Shown piece by piece: positions 50,125 through 63,605 of a stretch of 64,000 nucleotides of DNA. The DNA is from Manihot esculenta (Eukaryota; Streptophyta; Magnoliopsida; Malpighiales; Euphorbiaceae). Location: assembly GCF_001659605.2 (NCBI RefSeq), contig NC_035161.2, forward strand, positions 28,319,691 through 28,383,690. Direction: 5' to 3'. The translations under genes were made by a program, and so were the position numbers. The notes under the pieces are model-generated. The model was not told where the DNA came from. It searched no databases and was given only the letters and a program-made list of their open reading frames with translations. The number at the start of each line of letters is the position of its first letter. The first letter of the stretch is position 1.

Positions 50125-53100
50125 AGTGTATTTAAATAAATCTCGAAGATTTCAGATTTTATTTTTAATTTTTAATTTTTATTTTAAAAAAATAAAATTT
50201 AATGCTAAATTTACTTATTAAAAATCCAATTATATTTGCAATTTGAATATTGAAACTCTGAAATTCACCGTATCAAGCAGATATTTTATACGATGAAATT
50301 GATTAGTGTACTGAAAAAGAAAAATTAATTGAATTAGTTAATTTTTATATTTACTATAAATTATATTTCCTCCTTCTCATAATTTTTATTGATTTTATTT
50401 TTTTATATATATTAAAAAACAATTTTTAATTATATTTATTTTAAAAATATTAAATTTTATTGAATAATAAGTGATATTTTGATAATTAATAATAGGGTAT
50501 TTTGAAATTATAATAAAATTAAATAGAATTATAATAGTTAATTTTTATATTAATTATATATAAAAAAATAAAAATATAATAATTTTAGAATAAAAAAAGC
50601 TGAATAAAAATTATGAAAGAAATATAAGAAATTAAGAAAATTGTTATGGGAAATACAAGTTAAAGAATAATTTTCTTTCTTGACCTTTTACAAAGGTTAT
50701 TTTACTATCCAACATTATTTTCATTATATTTATTTCATCAATTTTTAAATTTTTAATAATTTAATTTTTTATTTTATTTATAGTCACTTTTTTAATTTTA
50801 ATTATAAATAATTTAATTTATATAATAAAAAATAAAAAATCATATTAAATTTATAAATTAAATTATTACATAATTTTAAAAATTAAATGAAATAATAAAT
50901 AAAAATATAATATATTAAGCTGAGAGGTAAAATAAGTAATGGTGAAAATTGTGATGAGGTAATTATGCATTCTAGTCCCCTAATAAATTAATGCATTTCA
51001 GTTCTCTTTTGAAAATACTTTAATTTTAATAAATCAATTCAATACAAATAAAATTTAATTAAATACCATAAATTAAGGATAAATGTCATTATAACGTACT
51101 AAATATTTAATTTAATTATTTTTTACTTAATTTAGTTATTTAAAAAAAAAACTCAGTTTCTTAAGTTTTTATTTAATTATTTGTTCAGTTTAAAAGCTCT
51201 ATTTCTTATTTTCTTAATTTTGTGTAAATTAAACTTAAATTTAAAGTTTGACTAATTCAAACATAAAATTAAAAGTAGACTAAATTAATCATCAAAAGAA
51301 AATTGGGTATTAAGTCATTCCTTTAATTCTTGGATGTTAGGCTTTCCCTATCATAATCATTGATTTAAAAAATAATTATTTCTAAATTAAAAATATTAAC
51401 CTATTTAGAATCAAGGATTTTATATAAATTTAATTCAATATTTTTGTAATTCATTTATTTAAAATAAAAGGATTTAACTTCTTTTTAATTTAAAAGTCTA
51501 TTTATTTTTGAAAAATAATTCATATTTGAAAAATATATTATTTAAAAAAAATTAATAAAATAATTTATTTTTTAATTTTAATTTAAAAATAAATATATAT
51601 TAATTAATCTAATTGATATTAGATTAATGTGGTGGCTGAAACAATACTAAAATGAGATTGATTAAAATCATAAGAGAGAAAACGTGAGGTGATGGTGAAT
51701 ATTTATGATAGTTATCCTGATGTTTATGTAATATTTTTAAAAAATAAGGAGAATACAATAAATTACTTAAAACTCGAGTCGTGTTAAAAATAATATACAA
51801 TTGTCTATAAAATCATTCTCTTTTATATTGTGTGATAACGGAGATAATTATAATTTTTAAAGTCTGCAGTTTAATAATGGATATTGCCAACTAATTAGAT
51901 TGGTAATCTCGTGATTTATAGCGAAATAAAAATGTATCTAATAACGGTAACTCTATGCCAAGATTAGATTTATTTGTAGAGAGCGAGACTGAGACTTGAT
52001 AATAGTATAGGCGTTAAAAATATTCGGATTTCATTTTTCTATAATAAAACCGTATTTTTCATTTATTAAATTTTTATTGTGTGGTCTCTGTCGTATACTG
52101 ACGGTTCATGATTTGTTATGTAATATCATTAATAAATTTAAGTATAAAAGTTTTAATAAGATTTTTAAAGTGTATAAAATAATTTTTTTTAAAAATTATT
52201 GTCAGTTGGTTAATTTTGATAAACAACCCTGGAAAAATTATTGTGAAATAAATGAAGTCTTAAAATTTTATGTTTTAAAATAAATTGAAATCATGTAATA
52301 CTTTTGCCTAAGATTTTTTTTTTGAAAATCATTCGTTCCAGATCACTTGTATTTACAATTTTAATCCCACTGATTTGCTTTAAATTATCAAGAAGATTTA
52401 GAAACTTATATGTAAATATAAAATTCTTACAAGCCTATAGTTATTTTTATTATTAATTAAGAAAATATAGTTAGAATATAGTTAAAATAATAAATTATAT
52501 ATTATATTTTCTAATAATACCTCATCATTCATATTGTCTTATTATTAAATTATTTTTAAAATAATAAATATTATTTTTAATATATATTAAATATTTTTTT
52601 GTCCTGCAAATATATATTAAATAATGATGTATTAAAAAGTTAACAAATAAAAATAGATTAGATATTTATAATAAAAGTAACTTATAATTTAAAAAAGATT
52701 TCAAAGAAATAAAGTAAATTTTTATTTAAGCTTACTTTATTTGTGAGATTGAGAAAGTAATTAAAATAAAACTTCAGTTTTCATAAATAAGTTACAAATT
52801 AATGATTTTCTGATTCATCTAAGATCAACACACTTAAAATGTTATTTTAATTGAACAAATTCAGAGGAAATAAAAGGTGACATTAAGGTTATTGGATCCA
52901 CGGTATTCGATTTAAAATCCAATATTTTTTAATTTAATTTTTATTTTTAAAAATTTTAATTATTTTAATTTAATTTAATTTTTATCATAAAAAAATTAAT
53001 AAGATCGAACCGAATGATTAATAATAATAATATATTATTTTTTATAATATAAAAAAATTAGTATATGCAGGTTTGATAGTAATTATATCTGAATAAATTT

Positions 53101-53379
53101 AAAAGATCTTAGATTCTATTTTTCAATCCATTTAAAAAAAATTTGGTGTATAATAATATTGAAATATTTTAATTAAATTTTAAAATAGTTAAAAATAAAA
53201 TGAAAAAATAAAAGTTGAATTGATAAAATAAATCGTATTCCATTGAATAGACTGTTTTGATTCAAGTAGTTTCTATTAAAAATTAATTAAATTTTATAAA
53301 TACTAAAATTTTAATTTTTAATTTATTTTATTAATTTAATTTAATTTTAAATCAAACCGATAAAATATTTATTATACTT

Positions 53380-53403
53380 TATATATATATATATATATAT
53401 ATT
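53380..53403. repeat. (TA)n microsatellite
   Basis: About eleven TA units in AT-rich intergenic DNA. Confidence 0.85.
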
Positions 53404-54985
53404 ATTTGATTTTTAAAATTTATTAATCCATTTTCACGCCAAATAGCTTCACAAAGTGCTCACTAGTCCAAGATTCAGAGACAATTCATACCCAAATTCA
53501 AACTCAAAACGGCTTATTAACATAGAACCTTATTCAGCTGGGAAAATTTTCACACCCATATATTTAATCATACAAGTTTACATAATGAAAATTTTAAATT
53601 TTGATTATCTTATATTGTATATATATTTATTTTAAAATTTTTAATTATAAATTTGTAAAAATATATTTATTCATTTTTCCATAATCATCATAAATAAAAT
53701 TTTCAGAAATAAATTTTGTGTAGTAATATTCAATTGAAAATATATATAAACAAAAATAATAACTTATAAATTTATAAAATGATGTCAACTGAAAAAGTTT
53801 CAAAAAATTAATATTTAAAATAAAATAATGAAAAGGATGTAATTAATTTCACTTTAGTTTTCGTGCATCCCAAATAGCAATTTTTTTTTAATTTCCTCTA
53901 TTTACATAGCAGAACCAATAAAATTAATTGATATTCTTAATTTTAGAAAAATATATAATAATTTATAAAAATACATTTTAGATAATTTTTTTTCTGCATA
54001 AAAAATTCAAATATTTAATATTAATTCATATTTATATCTAACACTTTCAATTTATCACAATTATAGCGAATAATACTAAAATAAATTTATGTAAATTAAT
54101 AATAAATTGCAATATAGTCTATAAAATTCTATTTGAATAATAAAATACTTTTTAAATACATATTTTTATTATAATAATATTATTTTTTATTAATCTTATT
54201 ATTCATTAATTATTTTTACTTTATATAACATCTTAAATATTAATAAAAATTTAAAATATGAAAAAAATAAAATTTTACAATTATTAAAACATATAATATT
54301 TTATTATTTAGTATATTATTAATAGAAAGTAAAAAATTTTAAATATAAAAAATGTACACATAATTTATAATATTGAATATAAACATTTAATGAAATATTT
54401 TAATATATACTATTTATAAGTGATATTTTATATAATGAAAATTTATTTGCAATAAATATTTATTCAATGTATATATATTTAATATTATATCAAAAATATA
54501 TTTAATTTTAATATAAAATTTAAATTAAAAAATTATCAATAATATAAAATTTGAGAGATTATATTATAATTTATAGTTAATTTCTACAAATTTAATTTAG
54601 TTTCATTGACTATAATTATAATAAATTAAAAAATTTGACTTTCCTTGAATATAAATATAAATTATCATAAAATTTTGAATTATTTATTTATTTATTTATT
54701 TATTTAATGATACAATGTAAGATAAAAGTCTATTACTTCCAGAAAAGTTTAAAAGCTTACCTTAAGTGAAGACATGAATATAATTTTTTTTTTGTCAAAA
54801 GTTAAAATTCACACACCAACCGTAATCATAGAACCAATATAAGTTAAATAAATAAATAAAATGATTGAAGAAATGCAAAAGGTGTGATCTTGAGACCAAC
54901 CAATTACCACCGGCAATAGACAGCTGGATAGTTCTGGGACATTAATGTCAAACAACATTTAATACACGCATTAGCATAAAAAATG

Positions 54986-54987
<2 letters not shown>

Positions 54988-55022
<35 letters not shown>
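54988..55022. repeat. Poly-T tract, 35 bases
   Basis: An unbroken run of T. It could mark a retroposon tail on the minus strand, but no adjacent element was identified, and the length may vary between individuals or be an assembly artefact. Confidence 0.9.
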
Positions 55023-55023
<1 letters not shown>

Positions 55024-57700
55024 TGGACAAAGAGAGTCTCAGAAAGATATTAGACAAAAGCTAATATGCTTTTGTTCAATTTTATTTTATAGAGAAAGGT
55101 CAAAATAATTGAACACAAAGTTTGAATATTAATGGTTTTGGTCTGAAACAGACAACTGGAACGCTAATTGTCATACATGAAAATGACGGATATATAGTGA
55201 TAATCCTAGTGATTTATTGACTAGTGAACTTTTAAAATACTATAAGAAAAAAGCATTTACAAGTTTAACACCGAGATAGAGAGAATTTAAATAAATTTAA
55301 GAAATTTTATATTTTGATATTCACTATTTTCACGTTAAAATAAGTGAAAATTATTTATTTTTTATTTAATATTAAGAATTTTAAATATAAAAATTTTATT
55401 TTATTTATTTTTTTAATAATTTTAAAATGAAAAAAAAAAATTTAAAATAAGTTGAATTCTTACCTGTCTATTTTAAAAAAAAGTGTGAATTCAAATAATA
55501 TCTTCAAATATTTCTAGTTATTATTTTTGTAAGTATTACAAAAAAGTCTATTATCTGAATTTTGAATAATGTATATAATATCATTAATTATTTATTGGCT
55601 AAATTTAGAAGAGTTGAACACTAAAAAAGATGAAAAGATTTTTTTATTGAAATTATATTGTTTCTCTTGTCGGTGTCTTTCAAATTGAAAGTGGTCTTGC
55701 TTGCTTTTCTTGGATTGAATGTTGAATCTTTTTGAATTTTTAAGTCTAAAGTTCTATAGTTTTCTATACTGTATATGTTTTGAGCCCTTTAATATTTAGT
55801 TTGTTTCTTATTAGATTTTTTTATTTTTAAACCTTGGAGCTTTCTCTAGTCAAATTCTGTGTTTGACGAAAAAAGAAAAAAACAATAATATCATGTAAGC
55901 ATATTATATAATACAACAACCCCAAGTAAATTTTACCAAATAAATTTCTTATTTACAATTTTACATGTAAATAAGAGTTTAAACGAACTAAATTTTATGA
56001 ATTATTCGAGATTCGCCTCAATAAAAACTCGATCAGATGCAGTTCGTTTTCTAAACGAACCGAGTTCGAACTCACTTTTTCGACTAGTTTAATAAACGAG
56101 CCGAACTTGAACTTAACAGTATTCAGCTCGTTTAGCATCGCGAGTTCGGCTCGTTTTCAAACTCGTGAATAAACTCGCGAACAAGCTTGTAAACAGATTC
56201 ACGAATAAGTTAATGAGTTCATCAGTATCAATCTCACGTCGAAAGTTGAAGAGATATGGAAGATTGTGATTTCTTTATAAAATGATAACCCTTCTATATT
56301 TTTTTTTATTAGTTTTGGATTTGAGAGATTTCAATTAATTAAACAAAATTAATTTAAAAATTTTTTAAGGATTTTATAATTTAAATTTTATTTTTAATTT
56401 AAATTTATTTATAATTTAAATAAATTTAAATTATATTGAATTTGTTTATAATATAATCGAGCTCAAATTCAAGTCTAAATGAAATTGAATTATAGTTTTT
56501 TGAATAGAGTTTGAGTTGGCTCATTAATAAGATAAACGATTTTATTACAAATCGAGTTCGAACCGAACTCGAGTTTAATATTTATTTTATAAATCGAATT
56601 TGAGTTTATAAATGAAGTTGTATTCGAACTCGAGTTTAATATTTATTTTATAAATCGAGTTTGAGTTTATAAATGAAGTTGTATTTGAGTTTGAACTTTT
56701 AGATTTATTTTCTAATGGAGTTTGAGTTTATCAAAGTTCGGCTCGACTTAATAATACATTATTTAAAATGAAAAACTGCTAGTTAGATATTTTCAAATTT
56801 TTCATTTTTATTTATATGATTTGTTTATTTTTAATTTATAGTATAATGAATTTACTTCAGCATAATTACAATACAAATAGGATTAAGAATTTTAAATATA
56901 TTTAAACTCTAAAATTATGTAACTAATTAAATTTAAATTATAAATAAAAGACAATTTGAATTTAAATAAAAAATCAATCTATCCAATTAATTTTAGACTT
57001 AAACAATAATAATAATCATTATTTCTTAGCCAATCATTATAGAGGTCAATTAGTTAAATATTAAATTTAAATATAAATATTTTAAAAATTCTCCTATATA
57101 CAAGCTTACAGTAATGAATAAAAATTGAGTAAGGCAATCATTACTAGAAACTTTTTTTTTTAAATGTCTAGAATAAATTTGAAAATTATTGGACAACAAT
57201 GGAAAAAAAAAAATTAAGTCATACTTTCCAACTGAAAATGCTATTTTAAGCCGTATAATATAAACTCTAGAGGGTGGTTCAATTAATTAAGATTTGGACC
57301 AGATGATTATGGCACTAATGCTAAAAACATGGAGTTTCATGCAGGAAAAATAGCTCATTTAATTAAATCTCAAAACCAGGGTTTGTATAGGACAGGCCAC
57401 AAGCCGGTTGGACGGTGCAGTTTTCTAGGTCCCAGCGAGGCAGTGGATTTCCCTACGTTGAGAGTGGGCTTTTATTATGGATCGGCCTTTTTCATATTTC
57501 AAGCCTCAAGCCTTTCTTTATATTATTGGGTCTTCAGCATTTAATGCAATGGAATGCGGCTGGGAAAAAAAATAATTAAAAAATATGAGAAATAGTATGA
57601 TGCTATTCATGCTGTTTGCTAATAGACCATGAAATTATATCACTCATATAGATTTTAGTTTAAGTTTCCAAAATCCTTAATTAAAAAAAATATCGTTAAC
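55023..57700. other. AT-rich gene desert, second part, with a decayed repeat
   Basis: 55,975-56,760 is rich in GAACTCGAGTTCG-type phrases on both strands, the texture of a decayed plant DNA transposon, with a 61-bp tandem duplication inside. The ORF at 57329-57544 (71 codons) lies in more balanced DNA but has no motif I recognise. Confidence 0.45.
56571..56692. repeat. Tandem duplication, 61-bp unit
   Basis: Two adjacent copies (56571-56631 and 56632-56692) begin GAGTTTAATATTTATTTTAT and run through GTTTATAAATGAAGTTGTAT, with very few differences. Confidence 0.9.
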
Positions 57701-57732
57701 TAATAAGAGAAGAGAATAAGATTTTATCATTG

Positions 57733-58200
57733 TGTGAGCTTGTCCTTGAAAGAAGGCATACCTCCTTCTTTATGCCTTTTTCCCTTGTCCGTTAGTGACG
57801 TGTAACGGCCTCTTTCGACCACCTTTTATGTTGTACTAGTCCATATATACGGATACCATAGAAATCCTCTCTATGTCAGGCGATCATTTAATTTCCCTCG
57901 GTGCGCGCAAATGGGCAGGGCTGCGAAGTGACTGGGTCTGTTGTCTTTCCTCTTGTCAGATCACATAGTTGAATTTTTGCTTTCCAGGCTTGGGCTTTTT
58001 TGCGACTCGTCCTGTTGCTTGTACTGAAATTCGGGCGGAAACAGTTAGACAGGTCTGCCGAGAGGCACTCCGACCTTGAAGTCTGTTTTGAGGCTTGTTC
58101 TGTCCTTATAGGTCTCGACTCGGTTCGGAGGAGATGCGAAGTCTGACGATTATTAAGAATAAATCATTTGATTTGGTCTAATCTTTAGAGAGGATGTTAT
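57733..58200. other. GC-richer island, possible LTR fragment
   Basis: This stretch stands out from its AT-rich surroundings, has no long ORF, and contains CGGTGCGCGCAAATGGGCAG, CCGAGAGGCACTCCGACC and GGTCTCGACTCGGTTCGG. The composition and lack of coding suggest a solo or partial Gypsy-type LTR, but no ends, primer site or target duplication were found. Confidence 0.3.
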
Positions 58201-59590
58201 CGAAAGGGGCAATTATAAATTTAAAAAATAAATAAATATAAAGGGACGTTTTGTAAATATAAAAAAGAGTTAATGCTTAACAGGTACTAAATTTTTTAAT
58301 TGGGGATAGTTTCTGGCTCTGAACATAATTATTGTCTTCACATTATGAATGTTTACCAGAATGGCACCACTCAGTATTGCTAGTATTGGGGAAGTTGTCA
58401 CAGCATGCTTGTACGGTCTCATGAAACTTTCAATGAAGCTGCATATTTTGGACAATATGTCCAAAGACTCCACCAATACAAACAGCGGCATAACTTTTAT
58501 TCCTAACTAAAGCGAAACAGGGGACGTTGTCACCCCCCAGCCAGCCTGAAAGCTGCTTTAGTTGTTAGAGATATAAAAACTTTTTTAAAATTCTCACCTA
58601 TTGAACTTAAATTTTCTGGTTGAGTATTTACTTGGTATATATACATAGTATCAGAAATTCTCAGATAAAATAATAGATTTTAGGCACTTATATAACTTAA
58701 TTAGCATGAATGCATGATTTTCAATTGGAAAATTGAAAGGGACGATGCTTCTATTTCCCATGGGCTCCTACTTTTCTACCTATCTTCACCCATACTGCAA
58801 GCTAAGATCATTAAAGATTTTGCCATTTACCAACCCAAAATTTTCGCCCCTTTTCTGGGCTGATGTGAAGAATCTTTAACATTTCCTAGAAAAAAAAAAA
58901 TTTTTTTAAAGTGTTATGAAAAAAATAGAAATTTAAATGTAAATCTATCGTATAAGTAATTAGGCTAGGTATGAAAAAATTATTTTATAATTTTAAAGTT
59001 TTAACAATTAAGTTAGTGTTTAGTTTGAGTCAAATCTGATTATAAGTAGAAATTTATAAAATTACAAATTACTTAAAGATCAGAAATTTTAAATAAGTTG
59101 CATACTATTGGTTATCATCCACTTATTTTAAAATTATAACTTAACAAAATAATATATATATATAATTTTTAAAAATATTAATAATTATTAACTATTTAAA
59201 AATAGCACATATTTCATTGGGTCATTTAATTAATACTTTGAAACATCTCTTATACAAGCACTTCAAAGTAACCAAAAACTCAATTATTCTTTTTAATACT
59301 GATTCATAATTTTAAATAAACTTTAAATAAAAGTCGTTAATAAATATACCAATTAAACATTAGGCAAATGCTCCAATAGCGCTTCTTTTTGTTATAATTT
59401 TTTTATTTAATTAATTTCACACCTTTTATTAAATATTTCAACGTATTCACTATATTTTTTGATAGAATATGAATTGAAAATAAAATAAAATAAAATAATA
59501 TTATAATAATCAATTTATATGTTATTATAATCTAAAAAATAAAAATAGATAATAATTTTAAAATAATAAAAAAAATTAATAAAAATTATG
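58201..59590. other. Intergenic DNA
   Basis: A balanced patch at 58,280-58,560 has a 73-codon minus-strand ORF (58270-58491) that is hydrophobic and unrecognised. The rest is AT-rich with nothing supported. Confidence 0.4.
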
Positions 59591-59593
59591 AAA

Positions 59594-59960
59594 CTGATGA
59601 CCGTTGGGTTTTTAGCACGTGAACTGAGGTCGGATCTTAGAGAAGAAAGCAGGCCCAAAGTCCATTAGAACCTATTGAGCAGATCGGCCCATTAGCGCGT
59701 CATTCAACCCGTAATGGAAACAAGCCGGACTGATCTAAGGTCTTAATCTCTCAGAAGAGAGTCTAGCACCAGTAATGTGACGGGAGTAGGAGACCAAGCT
59801 CGACTATGCCCTGGTCCTATCAGCATATGCACCAGAGGGGAATCAAATAGTCGTCTGACGAGTATGGGCGAGCATATACATCTGCATATACGAATCTGCG
59901 TGACAGAATAGGTGGCTGTAGCATGGTGACGGTTATGCGTAAACAAATGAAAAAAAAAAG
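59594..59960. mobile_element. LTR-like island starting TGATGACCGTTGG
   Basis: A GC-richer block in AT-rich DNA with phrases CAGATCGGCCCATTAGCGCG, GTGACGGGAGTAGGAG and CATATACATCTGCATATACG. Its start matches the start of the island at 1,955 (TGATGACCG.TGG.TTT), suggesting two partial LTRs of one family. It fades out near 59,960 without a recognisable 3' end. Confidence 0.35.
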
Positions 59961-62633
59961 ATAAAAACGTCACCCCTCAAACTAAACTTCCACGCACTTG
60001 TAAACCCTATTTCAGGATATTAGAAACTAAGAGAGTAATTTCTAATAGAAGTCAATACTATCAAATAAAAAATTACCCAAACTGAAATAAAAATTGGGGC
60101 CAAGAAGCTCAATAAGTAGAAAAGCTTCCAAGAATTCCAATAGGCAAGAACCATGTTTGATAAAGATGACAAGCTTGTTAAAGAGCATGAAGAAATTGAA
60201 AATTTGTCCAATGCTCAAAATGCAAACTTTTTTTTTAGCTATTGGTAATGATAATAACATTAAAAATGTGAATAAAGAAGAAGTAATAGAAGTTACATAA
60301 AAAACATGTGCAATGATTTTTGGTTTTTTTTTTTTACGACATTGAATAGATTAAGAAATGGAAAATGATCATCTATTGGTATTGATGGATTATGAATTGA
60401 TCACGAGTAGAAATATAGTTAAAGTCCTTATGTGTCTTAAGCTTATATTAATAACATTTACAGCAATTTCAACAAACCTTTTCTTATTATTTTGTGCTTA
60501 ATATTTGGTCAAAGAAAGTGTGCACAGCCAGCAATGCCACCCAAGCATGACATTAAAAAAGAAGAAGAAAGAAGAAGAAGATTAGAAGCATATAATGGTG
60601 CCCTTAACTATGGCTTCTTTTGGGGGGAAAGAACTATGGGTTCTATGATTATTGAAAGTGTTTTTCTAAAAAGAAAAAAAAAGGCAATAAAAAAAAACTA
60701 TTTCTTTTACAATTTTTATAATTACATTCTATCATTTTTTTACTGAAAATTCATATTTTTTACGATACCATTTATATATGATATTATCTTTTCATTAAAT
60801 AACTAACAGAACAACCATATAAAATGACATTTAAACTGATTTTGTTAAATCATATAACCGATAAAATATATTAACAATGAAACAATCAATCACGTACGAT
60901 AATACATAATTATTAATAACTGTTTTGAAATATATATTGTAAATTCGTTAAGAGGTAAATATTGAGTATAAATAGCACCATAAAAAATATAATGTTTAAT
61001 CGGTTAATAAATCACATAATGTAATTGCCAAAAAGAAATTGAGAATGACCTTTTAATTATTATTTCAAGGAAAAATATTGAAGAGAAAAGAAAAGTTAGT
61101 TGTACCTTATATGTGTGTTCATTGCAGGGCAGATAAAGCTTTTCAATCTGCAATTCTAACCAGAATTCTTCTAAAACAAGAAATCACATGCATCAAAGAA
61201 AGGAACCAAAGACCAATATTTTAAGGAGGAAAATGTCATGAGATGGTCAATACCCATTCTTTTTTTACAATTATTTTATTTAAAATAAAAAGAAACACTA
61301 GTATCCAATATACATACACACATAATAAAAATTCATAAAAATAATAAATAAATCTGACTGATTCTTCGATAAGAATAGCATGGCCCCTCCTTTTGCCCGG
61401 ATATTTCGTTCATTTCAAGGCAGATAAAATTTTTAATGAGAACATGAAGGGATTTGGATCTTTCTCAGTTCTTCTCTAGTCAGTAGTCACCTTCAAAGAT
61501 ATCCCACAAAGTCCCAGCAGCCCAAGAAAAAAAAAAAAGAAAAAAGAAAAGTAAAAGCAAAGACCCATTACAATATCCTTGGAGGTTGTTTTTGTCCTTT
61601 CAGTTTTCATCTTCATATCATTGGCTTTAATGCTTTCCAATAGCTAAAAAGTCCAAATCCACAAACCCCAAACACACAGAGAGAGATAGAGAGAAGAAAA
61701 ATGTCAAGAGAATTTGCCCTGTAAACTGCAAAATTAATTAGCAATGCAATAAATAATTTTCATGATAGTGTGCAAGCTAAAGGGATAGAGTAGGAGTAGT
61801 AGACTGTGTACAAGGACATCTGGAGACTAGAACAGGACATATTAACAGAAATGGTGACGTTTTTGGTACTTTGCAGTGGCAGAGACCAAAACATTTAGGT
61901 CCACAAGCACAAGCCAAGAAAACCAAGAAATGCTTTAGCTTTTCTATCACTGAAATGGCAATGTACACATTATAATAACACTACCCACGAAGTGAAAACG
62001 TGGCAGAGCTTTGATATGATCAAATGGGATTTAACTCATTGATATTTAAATCGTCTCAGAGCTGAAAGGTGAAAGGTTTCGAGAGTGTAGCCAATTGTAT
62101 AAGAAAAGAAAATGGGAGCAAAGTTTCTGGTCCATAAGCAGAGCAATAGGTTGTTAGGACACATATACATGACCAACCACTACACTTAAATTTTGCTGTT
62201 CCAAGGCACGTGAACTGCTCAAGAATCACAATTCACTCGCACCAAACAAACAAACAAACAAGGAAGAAAAGGAAGTTGGGGGAAACTAAACTCCAGCCAA
62301 TGAATTTCTTTTCTGCATTAAATGAGTTGGTAAGTTGATAAAGAAATGAATTTCAGACTGCTACAGCACAGCTAAATTCACAAATTAACAATTGCGGAGA
62401 ACACAATGAAATGAATTTAATGTAGTCAGGTCAGCCATGAATGGGAGTAACCAATGCAAAATCTAGAGAAAAACAAAAAATAAAGAAGAAGCATTGATCT
62501 ATGCAATAAGGATCAAAAGTAAAAAAAAAAAAAAATCTATAGCTACAGAGAAGATAACCCACTTGAATGATCCAGTTACACAAAACCAAAAAATTAATTA
62601 TATGGGATTAGATCTCACAAGGAGTAAGAGCTA
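59961..62633. other. Intergenic DNA downstream of the zinc-finger repressor
   Basis: AT-rich, with A-rich runs. The final 500 bases or so are probably 3' UTR and flank of the minus-strand zinc-finger gene. ORFs at 60,094-60,300 and 60,492-60,746 are Lys/Asn-rich and unsupported. Confidence 0.5.
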
Positions 62634-63605
62634 TTAGGCATCAGAGACCACACTAAATTCATCGTCTTCTGTTGGAGCTGGCAAGTTAAGATCTATGAGA
62701 TTGTTGTCAAGTTTAGCAGAATTTTCAACAGCATTAGTGATTGAAGTAGCCATGAGATGCGATCTTTTGTGCCCGCCAAGTGCTTGTCCAGAACCAAACA
62801 GCTTGAAGCAATATGGACACTCGAAAATTTTATCATTACCTTCGTTGTTTCTTAGCTCTGTTCCATTTAGAGAGCAAATCCTCTTGTGGGCACCCAATGC
62901 CTGTGAGGATCGAAACAGTTTCTTACATTTTTCACATCTCAACTTCCCACGAATCTTACTGGTTTTGATGTCCTCATGCTCTTCCAACATCATCCCAATT
63001 GATTTTTCTCCATCTATATCTTGCTCTTGATCTTTTTCTTCATTATTTCTCGTCCAAACATCTCTTGAAAGCATCATAAGACACCTAGCAACATCTTCTT
63101 CAGGGGAAGTATCAGACACGGAACTTACCGGTTCTGGTTCTGCCGGCGACTCCTCCGAACTTGGATTCTTCAACTTAAGTTTCTTGACATCGAAATTCTG
63201 CTTCTGATTCTCCGGAAAACCCGATTTCCGGGTCCTTTTAGATCGTCTACGAGTTGGGTTTCTTGACTCAGTCTCGCTTTCTCTATCTTGAACAACAGAC
63301 CCAGCATCAACAGCAAAAGAGAACTCAGGATCTGCGAACCTGAAACTCTTCTTGGGATTCTCTCTCAACCCATAAATCAAAGCCTTCTCTTCAACTTCTC
63401 TGTTCTTGATTTCTTGCTCCTGTTCTTCACCAGAGAAAGAATATGAAGATGATGCTGACTCAGTACGGTCTCCGGGTTGTTGCTGAGGCGCCATAGTAGC
63501 CTTTGGAGGGAGAGGTAAGGTGGCTAAGTGGGCCTTCATGTGACCACCCAAAGCTCTGCCATTAGCGAAAGTTCTAGCACAGAGCTTGCATTTGTGCCTC
63601 TCCAT
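62634..63605 (-). CDS. ZAT-type C2H2 zinc-finger transcriptional repressor, intronless
   Basis: A 323-residue nuclear transcription factor of the plant C2H2 family with QALGGH-type fingers (ZAT1/ZAT4/ZAT9-like layout). Finger 1 is at the very N-terminus (C6, C9, H22, H26; NGRALGGH). Finger 2 (residues 224-244) has SSQALGAH but ends in Cys where His is usual (C2HC). Finger 3 (263-283) has GSGQALGGH. Between fingers 1 and 2 lie an acidic/Ser-rich region and a basic cluster (RRRSKRTRKS), a likely nuclear signal. The C-terminus has DLNLPAP (305-311), an EAR repression motif that recruits TOPLESS-type corepressors. The start is placed at MERHKCKLC because family members begin this way; an in-frame ATG at 63653 would add 16 residues. 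A stress or developmental role is likely from the family, but the targets cannot be told. Confidence 0.92.
   Translation of the reverse strand: MERHKCKLCARTFANGRALGGHMKAHLATLPLPPKATMAPQQQPGDRTESASSSYSFSGEEQEQEIKNREVEEKALIYGLRENPKKSFRFADPEFSFAVDAGSVVQDRESETESRNPTRRRSKRTRKSGFPENQKQNFDVKKLKLKNPSSEESPAEPEPVSSVSDTSPEEDVARCLMMLSRDVWTRNNEEKDQEQDIDGEKSIGMMLEEHEDIKTSKIRGKLRCEKCKKLFRSSQALGAHKRICSLNGTELRNNEGNDKIFECPYCFKLFGSGQALGGHKRSHLMATSITNAVENSAKLDNNLIDLNLPAPTEDDEFSVVSDA

Larger units (their letters stand above)
49450..54987. other. AT-rich gene desert, first part
   Basis: Extremely AT-rich sequence with no supported gene. A 45-bp tandem duplication lies at about 50,037-50,124. A stretch at about 52,880-53,420 with GATCGAACCGAA and CAAACCGATAAA phrases resembles the subterminal sequence of decayed hAT-type elements but has no clear ends. 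The ORF at 52077-52283 is Lys/Phe/Ile-rich, as expected by chance. Confidence 0.5.

Noticed and set aside
58270..58491. 73-codon minus-strand hydrophobic ORF
   Set aside because: Unrecognised in either strand and all frames I read; no extension by splicing is visible.
49450..62633. A hidden gene cluster or novel system in the 13-kb gene desert
   Set aside because: Both strands show only short AT-driven ORFs, tandem duplications and decayed repeats; no conserved motif or exon chain was seen.
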